A stretch of DNA of 64,000 nt from JANOBD01 sp031411495 (lineage in GTDB: Bacteria > Planctomycetota > Phycisphaerae > Tepidisphaerales > Tepidisphaeraceae), in the NCBI GenBank assembly GCA_031411495.1, contig JANOBD010000151.1:1-64000 (forward strand), written 5' to 3'. The notes under the pieces were generated by a model. It was not told where the DNA came from, ran no database searches, and was given only the letters and a program-made list of their open reading frames with translations. Position numbers and translations under genes: made by a program. Of the stretch, positions 17,522 to 24,783 are shown in pieces; within the stretch, counting starts at the first letter, position 1; each line of letters starts with the position of its first letter.

Positions 17522-18607
17522 ATGACCCAGGTCCGGCTCGAACACGTCAGCAAAGCCTTTGGCGACAAAGTGGTGATCGATGATCTCGATCTCACGATTG
17601 AAGCCGGCGAGGTATTCTTTCTTCTTGGTCCTTCGGGTTGCGGAAAGAGCACGCTGCTCCGCCTCATCGCCGGCCTGCACGATCCGTCGCGCGGGCGGAT
17701 TTACTTCAACGGCCGCGACGTGACGGACGCCAGCACCGATCAGCGCAACGCCGCAATGTGCTTCCAGAGCTACGCGCTTTGGCCTCACATGACCGTGCAC
17801 GACAACATTCAGTTCGGTCTCGACGTGCGCAAGGTGCCGGCAGCGGAGACCAAGCAGCGCGTCGACGAGGCGATCAAGCTCGTCCAGCTGCAGGAACATT
17901 CGCACAAGAAGCCCAACGAACTCTCCGGCGGCCAGCAGCAGCGCGTGGCATTGGCGCGGGCGCTCGTGGTGCGGCCCGACTGTCTTCTGCTCGATGAGCC
18001 GCTGAGCAACCTCGATGCGAAGCTGCGCCTGGAGATGCGCACCGAGATCCGCCGAATCTGCCGAGCCTCCAACCTCACCGCGATCTACGTCACGCACGAC
18101 CAGAAGGAAGCGCTCAGCATCGCCGATCGCATGGCGGTGTTGAACTTCGGCAAGGTCGAACAACTCGGCCGGCCGCAGGATTTGTATCTGCGGCCCAGGA
18201 ATCGCTTCGTCGCCAACTTCATGGGCGAGACAAACTTCATCGACGGAACGGTGAATCGATCGGAGGGTGAAAAGGTCTGGGTGACGACGCCGATCGGCGA
18301 AATTGCGGGCGTCTCCTGCGGGGCTCCGTTTCAAGCGGGAGACCGCGTGAGCATCTCGATCCGACCGGAATCGGTCCGCCTCGGCGCGTTCGCCGGCCCG
18401 TCGGCAACCAACCATTTCGACGGCATGCTCCACGACACGATTTACCTCGGCGAAGTGGCGCAACACCTCGTCTCGATCGGCCCGAAGGCGACCGCAACGA
18501 ACCTGCGCGTCTTTGAACTCAACCCGAAGGTCGTCGCAAGGGACGAACAGGCCGAGCCGGTGAAACTGGCGTTCGATGCGGAGGATGCGGTCGTTCTGAA
18601 GGATTAG
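17522..18607 (+). CDS. ABC transporter ATP-binding subunit (UgpC/PotA/FbpC type)
   Basis: The 361-residue ATPase energises an importer. Walker A is GPSGCGKST (about residues 36-44), the Q-loop is FQSYALWPHMTVHDNI, the signature is LSGGQQQR (about 134), Walker B is LLLDEPLSNLDAKLR, and the H-loop is VTHDQKEALSIADRM. A C-terminal TOBE-like domain follows (FMGETNFIDGTV; VSISIRPESVRLG). Such ATPases serve sugar, polyamine, iron or phosphonate uptake. The next gene but one is a solute-binding protein, but no permease is in the window. The stop codon is immediately followed by a 36-bp inverted repeat. Confidence 0.9.
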   Translation: MTQVRLEHVSKAFGDKVVIDDLDLTIEAGEVFFLLGPSGCGKSTLLRLIAGLHDPSRGRIYFNGRDVTDASTDQRNAAMCFQSYALWPHMTVHDNIQFGLDVRKVPAAETKQRVDEAIKLVQLQEHSHKKPNELSGGQQQRVALARALVVRPDCLLLDEPLSNLDAKLRLEMRTEIRRICRASNLTAIYVTHDQKEALSIADRMAVLNFGKVEQLGRPQDLYLRPRNRFVANFMGETNFIDGTVNRSEGEKVWVTTPIGEIAGVSCGAPFQAGDRVSISIRPESVRLGAFAGPSATNHFDGMLHDTIYLGEVAQHLVSIGPKATATNLRVFELNPKVVARDEQAEPVKLAFDAEDAVVLKD

Positions 18608-18643
18608 AAACACGAAGCCACGAAGTCACGAAGCTGCAACTGG
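18608..18643. repeat. Left inverted repeat of the GxxExxY cassette
   Basis: 36 bp starting AAACACGAAGCCACGAAGTC. It contains three CACGAAG units at 8-bp period and begins on the base after the ATPase stop codon. It is an inverted match of 19053-19089 with one substitution and one gap. Confidence 0.85.
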
Positions 18644-18652
18644 AGATTTGTC

Positions 18653-19048
18653 ATGCCCTTTGGCGATACAACTGACCCTGAAATAGAGAGGATCGCCTCG
18701 ATTGCTCTTGATGCGATTTTCGCCGTCTACGAACGACTGGGTCACGGTCTACTCGAATCGGTCTACCAGATTTGCCTGGAATACGAACTCAAAAAGCGCG
18801 GCCTGATCGTCGAGCGAGAGGTCGATGTTCCTATTCGCTATGACGAAGTACTGTTGCACGCTGGCTTCCGAATCGATCTGCTCGTCAATGGTCTCGTAGT
18901 GATCGAATTGAAGTCGGTCGAAAAGCTCATTCCGCTCTTCGAGGCACAACTCCTGACCTATCTTCGTTTGTCCGGAAAACGTCTCGGCATTCTTGTGAAC
19001 TTCAATGCCAAATTCCTGAAGGATCAGATTAAGCGAATCATTCTCTAG
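18653..19048 (+). CDS. GxxExxY family protein (PD-(D/E)XK nuclease-like fold)
   Basis: The 131-residue protein carries the namesake motif GLLESVY at residues 32-38 and ends KFLKDQIKRIIL. A PD-(D/E)XK-like core is visible: D75 in FRIDLLVNG, E85 and K87 in VVIELKSVE, then a glutamine in LFEAQLLTYLRL. That is the pattern of metal-dependent nucleases of the restriction-endonuclease superfamily. Biochemical function of the family is unsettled. The ATG has GGAGATTTGTC upstream, and the gene lies wholly inside a pair of 36-bp inverted repeats. Third-position GC is lower than in the flanking ABC genes, which fits recent insertion. Confidence 0.85.
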   Translation: MPFGDTTDPEIERIASIALDAIFAVYERLGHGLLESVYQICLEYELKKRGLIVEREVDVPIRYDEVLLHAGFRIDLLVNGLVVIELKSVEKLIPLFEAQLLTYLRLSGKRLGILVNFNAKFLKDQIKRIIL

Positions 19049-19052
19049 CTCG

Positions 19053-19089
19053 CCAAGTTGCAGCTTCGTGACCTCGTGGCTTCGTGTTT
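19053..19089. repeat. Right inverted repeat of the GxxExxY cassette
   Basis: 37 bp starting CCAAGTTGCAGCTTCGTGAC, the inverted partner of 18608-18643. It ends 9 nt before the ATG of the solute-binding protein and so probably replaces its native leader. Confidence 0.85.
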
Positions 19090-19098
19090 TGTTTTCCG

Positions 19099-20907
19099 AT
19101 GCTCAAGAACCTATCCATCCTCCTCACCCTCATCGTCATCGTCGCGCTGCCGTTTCTTTTTCGGCAGCCGCGGGATGTCGGCGACTGGAAGAGCGGCGAC
19201 CCCGTCATCACGATCATCAGCCCGCACAACGAGGCGATCCGCTATGAGTTCGAGCACGCCTTTTCACGGTGGCACAAGGCGAAGTTCGGCAAGCCGGTGA
19301 AGATCGACTGGCGGAACATCGGCGGGACGACCGAGATCACGCGCTACCTGCAAGGCGAATATGCGACCAGCGCCAAGGCGTGGTGGACCGACCTGGGGAA
19401 GGTCTGGCCTGCGGGCGCGACCGATGCCGTCGTCGCCGGCAAGCCGCCCGCCGATTCGGCCCAGCTCGAAGTCTACAAGGCCTATCGCGACACCGACGAC
19501 TCCACCAAGATCGGCTGCGGTGCCGACCTCTTTTTCGGCGGCGGACAGTTCGACCACACCGACGCGTTCAACCGCGGCTTCACCGTCGCGCCGTGGCCGG
19601 GCACCAGCGCGCCCGATTCGGTCAAGGCGTCGCTCGCGCTCATCCCCGAGAAGCTCGGCGGAGAGATCTGGCGCACGCCTACGCTCTTCGGCGCCGCGGT
19701 GAGCACCTTCGGCATCGTCTACAACCTCGATCGCCTGCGAGAACTCGGCATCACCTCGCCGCCGACGAAATGGGAAGACCTGGCCGACTACCGTTACCTC
19801 GGCCAGGTCGGCGTGACCGACCCGACCAAGAGCGGCTCGATCGCCAAGGCGTTCGAGATGTTGGTGCACGCGAAGATGAAGGCGGCCGTCGCCAAGTACC
19901 TGCTGGCTCTGGGCGCGCTGCCCGAGGACATCGATTCGGTCATCGCGGCCGATGAACAGCGAATTGATGAGTTCCAGAAGACCAAAACCGCCGACGGCAA
20001 GCCTCGCGCGAAGTGGGACGTGCCCGACGATCTCGTCGGCTACCAGAACGCGCTCGAAGCCGGCTGGGTCGACGCCATGAACCTGATCCAGGGCATCGGC
20101 GGAAACGCACGCTACTTCACGGACTCTGCGACGAAAGTGAGCATCGACGTCAGCATCGGCGACGCCGCCATCGGCATGTCGATCGATTTTTACGGCCGCT
20201 ACCAGGCGCAGATGTCATCCGCGCCGGACGGCTCGCCGCGCATGGTATTCATCACGCCCGTCGGCGGAACGAGCGTGAGCTGTGATCCGATCTCGCTCCT
20301 CCGCGGCGCAGGCGGCAATGGCAAGAGCGATGCCGAGCGCGCCGAGACCCGGCAAGTGGCCATCCGCTTCATCGAGTTCATTCTCAGCGAGGAAGGCCAG
20401 CGTCTCTGGACGTACAGGCCCGGCTCGGTCGACGCAGCGGGCAAGCCGATCGGCCCGACGAAGTACGCACTGCGGCGACTGCCGATCCGCCGCGATTTCT
20501 ATCCGCAGCCCAATGACACGCCGCTGATTCATCGCCAATACGCGGCCGACGATCTCGCCGATCCGACCATCGATCCGTACCAGGTCGCGCGGCAGTTCAC
20601 CTACTACCCGCGCTGGACGGGTTCACACTTCGGCATCCTGCGTGAGATCGTCCGCGCGATGTGCCTCGACAGCGGAATCGAACTCCGTGATGCCTGGGTT
20701 CGCGCGCACCAGGGCGGCGTTGACGAGGCGCGCCTCGCGAAGATCTACCAGATGCCGACGGTCACGCTGCACGGGAAGGATGGAAAGCCGGTCCAGGTGC
20801 CGCTGACGTGGCGGAAGGCGCTGGGCTTTCGCGACTTCGATCCGCTCGAATACATGCGCGAATTGACCGGCGCATTCCGCGACCAATACCGCGACGCGGC
20901 CAAGTAG
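19099..20907 (+). CDS. ABC transporter extracellular solute-binding protein
   Basis: The 602-residue protein begins with a signal anchor (MLKNLSILLTLIVIVALPFL). The extracytoplasmic part has the periplasmic-binding fold of iron/polyamine-type receptors: ITIISPHNEAIRYEFEHAF, GIVYNLDRLRELGITSPPTK, WEDLADYRYLGQVGVTDPT and a conserved GNARYFTDSATKVSIDVSIG region. It is longer than usual for the family (about 350), with a C-terminal extension seen in planctomycete relatives. The ATPase partner lies upstream across the inserted GxxExxY cassette. The substrate is not evident. Confidence 0.85.
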   Translation: MLKNLSILLTLIVIVALPFLFRQPRDVGDWKSGDPVITIISPHNEAIRYEFEHAFSRWHKAKFGKPVKIDWRNIGGTTEITRYLQGEYATSAKAWWTDLGKVWPAGATDAVVAGKPPADSAQLEVYKAYRDTDDSTKIGCGADLFFGGGQFDHTDAFNRGFTVAPWPGTSAPDSVKASLALIPEKLGGEIWRTPTLFGAAVSTFGIVYNLDRLRELGITSPPTKWEDLADYRYLGQVGVTDPTKSGSIAKAFEMLVHAKMKAAVAKYLLALGALPEDIDSVIAADEQRIDEFQKTKTADGKPRAKWDVPDDLVGYQNALEAGWVDAMNLIQGIGGNARYFTDSATKVSIDVSIGDAAIGMSIDFYGRYQAQMSSAPDGSPRMVFITPVGGTSVSCDPISLLRGAGGNGKSDAERAETRQVAIRFIEFILSEEGQRLWTYRPGSVDAAGKPIGPTKYALRRLPIRRDFYPQPNDTPLIHRQYAADDLADPTIDPYQVARQFTYYPRWTGSHFGILREIVRAMCLDSGIELRDAWVRAHQGGVDEARLAKIYQMPTVTLHGKDGKPVQVPLTWRKALGFRDFDPLEYMRELTGAFRDQYRDAAK

Positions 20908-20985
20908 CACAGTCAACGATCCAAACAGTTTACGCCGGGGTTGTGCCGATCCGGATTCCGTGAGCCCGCGTCACCACGCTGCAGC

Positions 20986-21723
20986 TCAACTGCGCTTCTG
21001 ATTCAGCTTCCGCGCCGTCTGCGAGAGGTGTTGGTGCGCCAATTCGCTCGCGTAATCGACCTCGATGACGCGCCGAAACGCCGCCATCCTGCGAACCGGA
21101 TCGGTCGTCTGTTCGGCGGCGGCGAGGAATGGTGCGTGCAGTCTTTCCCACATCGACATCGTCTGCGCGTACGTCGCGTCGTCGCCCTTGCGCTGGCCAC
21201 GCGTGAGTTCGGCGTCACTCAGCACGATTGAAAACGGCGGCAGCGCGGAGAGCAGGCGATCGATCGGCCGGCCGTCGGGTGGCGGAAGCGCAACATCCGC
21301 CGTCGGCACGATCGCCACGACGAACCGGTCATTCACCGGATAGGTCGAGGCCAGAAACGTTTCGAGGTACAGCCCGCGCTCGGATGCAATCCGCCGCACG
21401 CTGACCGCAGGCTCGATCGTGCCAAACCCCGCGACGAGCAGTTGCCCCTGCGGATACGTTGCGACGATCTGATCCGCATCGAGTGATTCGCTGGGGCTCG
21501 CGGCGAGCAGATCGAGTTTCACGATCCCTTCGCCACATCGCTGTCGTCTCTGGCGGCGCGCCTCCTGCAGCGGCATGTAGACGCGCGAGAGCGTGTCCCA
21601 GTCCCGCGCGTTCCACGCAGACAGCTCGGCGCGCGTCAACACTCGCTCCGCGGCGAGATAGTCACACGCGAGCAGTTTCTGCTGCCCTGCCTCGCACAGA
21701 TCCTGTAGTGAAGTGTCGAGCAT
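20986..21723 (-). CDS. Hypothetical protein, 245 aa
   Basis: I do not recognise this soluble protein. The N-terminal 60 residues are helical and TPR-like (LQDLCEAGQQKLLACDYLAA; LTRAELSAWNARDWDTL). A central region with alternating strands follows (QGQLLVAGFGTIEPAVSVRR, VVAIVPTADVALPPPDGRP), and then a helical C-terminus. It lies 43 nt downstream of the 198-aa gene on the same strand, so the two probably form an operon. The start at 21723 is the only plausible ATG; no clear ribosome site is seen. Confidence 0.6.
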   Translation of the reverse strand: MLDTSLQDLCEAGQQKLLACDYLAAERVLTRAELSAWNARDWDTLSRVYMPLQEARRQRRQRCGEGIVKLDLLAASPSESLDADQIVATYPQGQLLVAGFGTIEPAVSVRRIASERGLYLETFLASTYPVNDRFVVAIVPTADVALPPPDGRPIDRLLSALPPFSIVLSDAELTRGQRKGDDATYAQTMSMWERLHAPFLAAAEQTTDPVRRMAAFRRVIEVDYASELAHQHLSQTARKLNQKRS

Positions 21724-21766
21724 GAGATCGCGAGTCTACGCGATCTTTTTGGCGTTGCGAAGCGGA

Positions 21767-22363
21767 TCACGCGATGGTCGTGCGGATCGCGTCGATCGCC
21801 TCTTGCCAGCGGTCGGAGGTCTCGTGGGCCTCATAGGCGAGGATGTCGCTGAGCGCGACGTAATCGCGCGACTCGAGCGCCGAACGGATGCCGGTCAGTT
21901 GCTGCGCGAACGTCCCGAGCCACGTCTGCAGCGAACCCTGCTCGACCCGGACTTTCCCCAGGTCGACCTTGAGCAGCTTGGCCACCTTTTCGACCGAAGA
22001 CTGCGTCTGGTTCCACTGCGTGAAGCAGCTTCCGAGCTTCTTAAGCGCGTCCGCGTGCTCGCCGGACTGGAGGTGAGTAACGGCCTGCGCGCGGAGCGAT
22101 TCGGCGTCGAGCAGCAGGCTTTGAACCTGGTCGAAGATGTCGTTCGCGATCGCCTTGGGCTCCACCGTCTCGATGAACAGGGCGCGATGATCCAGAGGCT
22201 CTGCGAGCAGCGAATCGAGCTGATTGAGATCCGGTTCGCGGCCGTCGATCATCACGTGAACCACCAGCCGCTCGCGGGACCGAAGGTGAGACAGCACCTG
22301 GCCGAGCGTGCGCAGCCCCAGCGATTCGGCGGCGAGGGGTTGATCGTCGACAGTGACACTCAT
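21767..22363 (-). CDS. Hypothetical protein, 198 aa
   Basis: The protein is soluble and mostly helical. The first 50 residues resemble a small beta/alpha region (LGQVLSHLRSRERLVVHVMI), and residues 70-150 form long helices with coiled-coil character (LLLDAESLRAQAVTHLQSGE). The family is not recognised. GGAG lies 7 nt before the ATG. It is first in a probable two-gene operon with the 245-aa gene and diverges from the Fur-like regulator. Confidence 0.6.
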   Translation of the reverse strand: MSVTVDDQPLAAESLGLRTLGQVLSHLRSRERLVVHVMIDGREPDLNQLDSLLAEPLDHRALFIETVEPKAIANDIFDQVQSLLLDAESLRAQAVTHLQSGEHADALKKLGSCFTQWNQTQSSVEKVAKLLKVDLGKVRVEQGSLQTWLGTFAQQLTGIRSALESRDYVALSDILAYEAHETSDRWQEAIDAIRTTIA

Positions 22364-22518
22364 GGGCGCGCTCCGGTCATGTGACGTTTATCGGACGATT
22401 TGCACACGGGACTTGAGTCGAGGAGGACAGCTGATTCCACGCGGCTCGGATTCCAAGATGGCGCGGGCACACCTTGTGGATGGAAGTTAGCATTTCCTTG
22501 TCCTAGACTCGGAGCTTC

Positions 22519-23010
22519 ATGCCTGAAACCCGTCGACTCTCGCCGATCCCGAAGGTGCCGCCCGCCTCTTTGAACTCCGCGCCGTTCGAGCCGGTCTGCG
22601 CAATCTTCCGCCGGTACCTGCGCGGCCAGAAGCTGAAGTTCACGCCGGAGCGGGCGATGATTCTCGACGGCGCGCTGCGCCACGAAGGATTGTTTTCGGC
22701 CGACATGCTGGTGGAGGAACTCAGGGCGATCAATCACCGCGTGAGCCGGGCGACTGTTTACCGGACGCTCACCCACCTTCACGACGCCGGCTTGCTCAAA
22801 CAGGTGTTTTTCGACAACAAGCAGAGCTACTTCGAGGTCATCGTCGGGGGGAAAGCCAACGACTACCTGATCTGCGTCGAAACCGGTCGGGTTGTTGAGT
22901 TCAATTCCGAGAAGTTAAGAAAGCTGCGCGATGAGATCTGCAAGGAGCACGGGTTCGAAGCGATCAACCATCAGTTCCACATTTTTGGGATCGGCCCTAA
23001 AGGGAAGTGA
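22519..23010 (+). CDS. Fur-family transcriptional regulator with reduced metal sites
   Basis: The 163-residue protein has the Fur winged-helix domain: LKFTPERAMILDGALRHEGL, ADMLVEELRAINHRVSRATV and YRTLTHLHDAGLLKQV. Fur proteins repress metal or oxidative-stress genes. The dimerisation domain is unusual. The HHxHLICxxCG block is replaced by GGKANDYLICVETGRVVEF, leaving one cysteine and none of the usual histidines, and there is no C-terminal CxxC. The structural zinc site therefore seems absent. GGAG is 4 nt before the ATG. It diverges from a two-gene hypothetical operon. Confidence 0.85.
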   Translation: MPETRRLSPIPKVPPASLNSAPFEPVCAIFRRYLRGQKLKFTPERAMILDGALRHEGLFSADMLVEELRAINHRVSRATVYRTLTHLHDAGLLKQVFFDNKQSYFEVIVGGKANDYLICVETGRVVEFNSEKLRKLRDEICKEHGFEAINHQFHIFGIGPKGK

Positions 23011-23043
23011 ACGCTCGCGGCGGCGTCTAAAAGACGAGGCGTC

Positions 23044-23133
23044 CTAACAGAGGGCGGCGAACGTGGCGATCGTGAGGATCAGGATCCGCCACTTTGCATC
23101 TCCAAGGCTGATTTTTCCGATCGCTTCGATCAT
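23044..23133 (-). CDS. Possible 29-aa single-pass membrane peptide
   Basis: The frame reads MIEAIGKISLGDAKWRILIL followed by TIATFAALC. A charged N-terminal half precedes a hydrophobic helix of about 14 residues, the usual build of small membrane proteins. An AGGGAC motif is close to the ATG at suboptimal spacing. It could be chance; it sits in the gap between the Fur and AraC genes. Confidence 0.3.
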   Translation of the reverse strand: MIEAIGKISLGDAKWRILILTIATFAALC

Positions 23134-23412
23134 GTCCCTAGGCTGACACAGCTTTGGCTCGCGGGCAAATTCGAACGAATTTCGAAACCGGGCAAAGCCC
23201 GATGTTGTGTCCCCGCATAAACCGCTTGAATTGCCTCTGATTACTGGAAGACGGGCACGCGACTTGGTATTTTTTGCCCTGCCGCAAAAAAAGTTGTAGT
23301 TTTCGTCCCCTTTTTCCGGACTTCGGTGGTTTTCCGGCCTTTAATCGACTCGGCGGCGACAATTTGCTGTTAACGACCTTTAAGGGCGTTGCGGGACGCA
23401 GACTGGGCACCT

Positions 23413-24567
23413 ATGAGACTCCATTTACCGACCTCTATGACCAACTCCACCCTGAACGACATCGCCCGTTCAACCCATGCTGCTCACGTGTTCGTTGCAT
23501 CCGCGCTTCCGGGCGGATCGGTTCGAACCGTCCAGTCGTCCAACCCCAGCGCCTCGATGAACCGCCTTTATTCATCGGCGGGGCAATTCGTCGACTACCC
23601 CGCGTGGGAGTCGATCTTCACCGGCAAAGCCACCCACTCGACCGATTTCTTTGCCGCACATCCCGACGCACGCCATGAGTTCCAGAGCAAGTGGCTCGGA
23701 CGCCTCGGTTACGCCTCAGCGATTGCAGCGCCGCTTCGCTCGCCGGTGATTTCGGGATTCCCCGGCGCGCTCGTCGCGCTTGGAAGCATGGGCCAGCCAG
23801 GATTCAACGAATCGGCGCTCCAGACGCTGACCCAGGCGGCCGAAACATTCAATCGGGAAGCCGCCTCCATCGGCAATCGCTCATCACTCGGAGCCGAAAA
23901 CCGGCTCTTTGTCCTGCTCGAAGCCGGCCAATTTAAAGGTCCGACGCCGCGCGAGGTGCTCGACCCGACGCTGGCGGGCCATGTGGAGTCGTATGCACGA
24001 AGCCGGATCGCCCAGCAGAAACCCACTTCCGCCGGCGATCGCGTCCAGCTGGTCGATTCCCGCGGCGAAGCGCATGCGTTTACCGTTTCGCTATATGAGT
24101 CGTACCCCGCGATCGGCGCAGGACGCGTGCTCGTGCTCGCCGCGGTGCCGAAGTTCACCGAGTGGCTCGCGCTCACGCCTTCGGACTTCGCGGCCGATGC
24201 CGAGATCGGCCGGTTGCTGCCGGCATTCAAGTTCATGCACGATCACTATCACGACGGCGCGACCCTTCCCACGATCGCGTCACACGTGCATTTGAGCCCG
24301 TTTCACTTCCATCGACGATTCACGGAACTGCTGGGCATCACGCCCAAGCACTTCCTCTTCGACTGCCAGATCGCCCGGGCCCAGGAGCTCCTGCTCGAGG
24401 GCACGCACGAGCTCGAGGCGATCGCAAAGACCTGCGGTTTCGCTCACCAGAGCCATTTCACCTCTCGCTTTAAACAGGCCACGGGCCTGACGCCGACGCG
24501 CTGGCGCAAAATGCACCATTCGCGGCCGGCGGGTGAAACTCCGGTCGAGCGAGCGCATGCAGTGTGA
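23413..24567 (+). CDS. AraC-family regulator with GAF-like sensor domain
   Basis: The 384-residue protein has a C-terminal pair of helix-turn-helix motifs characteristic of AraC/XylS (LPTIASHVHLSPFHFHRRFT; LGITPKHFLFDCQIARAQEL; ETCG-like IAKTCGFAHQSHFTSRFKQA). The N-terminal 250 residues include a GAF-like region (YPAWESIFTGKATHSTDFF; SAIAAPLRSPVISGFPG) that might bind a small ligand. Two ATGs, 23413 and 23437, are possible starts; neither has a strong ribosome site. The regulated gene is not evident. A CU-rich leader plus terminator element follows the stop. Confidence 0.8.
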   Translation: MRLHLPTSMTNSTLNDIARSTHAAHVFVASALPGGSVRTVQSSNPSASMNRLYSSAGQFVDYPAWESIFTGKATHSTDFFAAHPDARHEFQSKWLGRLGYASAIAAPLRSPVISGFPGALVALGSMGQPGFNESALQTLTQAAETFNREAASIGNRSSLGAENRLFVLLEAGQFKGPTPREVLDPTLAGHVESYARSRIAQQKPTSAGDRVQLVDSRGEAHAFTVSLYESYPAIGAGRVLVLAAVPKFTEWLALTPSDFAADAEIGRLLPAFKFMHDHYHDGATLPTIASHVHLSPFHFHRRFTELLGITPKHFLFDCQIARAQELLLEGTHELEAIAKTCGFAHQSHFTSRFKQATGLTPTRWRKMHHSRPAGETPVERAHAV

Positions 24568-24598
24568 TAGAAAGTCGGAATTGACGCTTCCGGCTTTC

Positions 24599-24667
24599 GC
24601 GACTCTCTCTCCCTCTGCCGCCTGCGTGGACCCGCCTAACCCCGGCCACGCAGGCGGTTGTTTTTTT
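24599..24667 (+). ncRNA. CU-rich leader plus terminator hairpin, copy 1
   Basis: A 33-nt sequence shared exactly with 29293-29325 starts CGCGACTCTCTCTCCCTCTG. It runs into a 12-bp stem, CCGCCTGCGTGG (24618-24629) with 24646-24657, followed by TTGTTTTTTT. It is at least an efficient terminator for the AraC gene. The conserved CU-rich single-stranded part suggests it could also be a small RNA 3' end. Confidence 0.55.
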
Positions 24668-24783
24668 AGGCAGATCAAAAAGGGGAGGCAACGGGTCTTA
24701 TGCGACCCTTTGTTTCCACGCTGGAGAAATCGCCCGATCGACCGCGATTCCAAACCGGAGCAGGTCGATAGGACCCGCTGCCA

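Larger units (their letters stand above)
18608..19089 (+). mobile_element. GxxExxY gene cassette flanked by inverted repeats
   Basis: A 482-bp block made of two nearly identical inverted repeats around one GxxExxY gene. It is wedged exactly between an ABC ATPase stop codon and the start of its solute-binding partner. The arrangement looks like an inserted mobile cassette, although no transposase is encoded. Confidence 0.6.

Noticed and set aside
23138..23410. 90-codon minus-strand frame upstream of the AraC gene
   Set aside because: No start context, odd composition; more likely promoter region.
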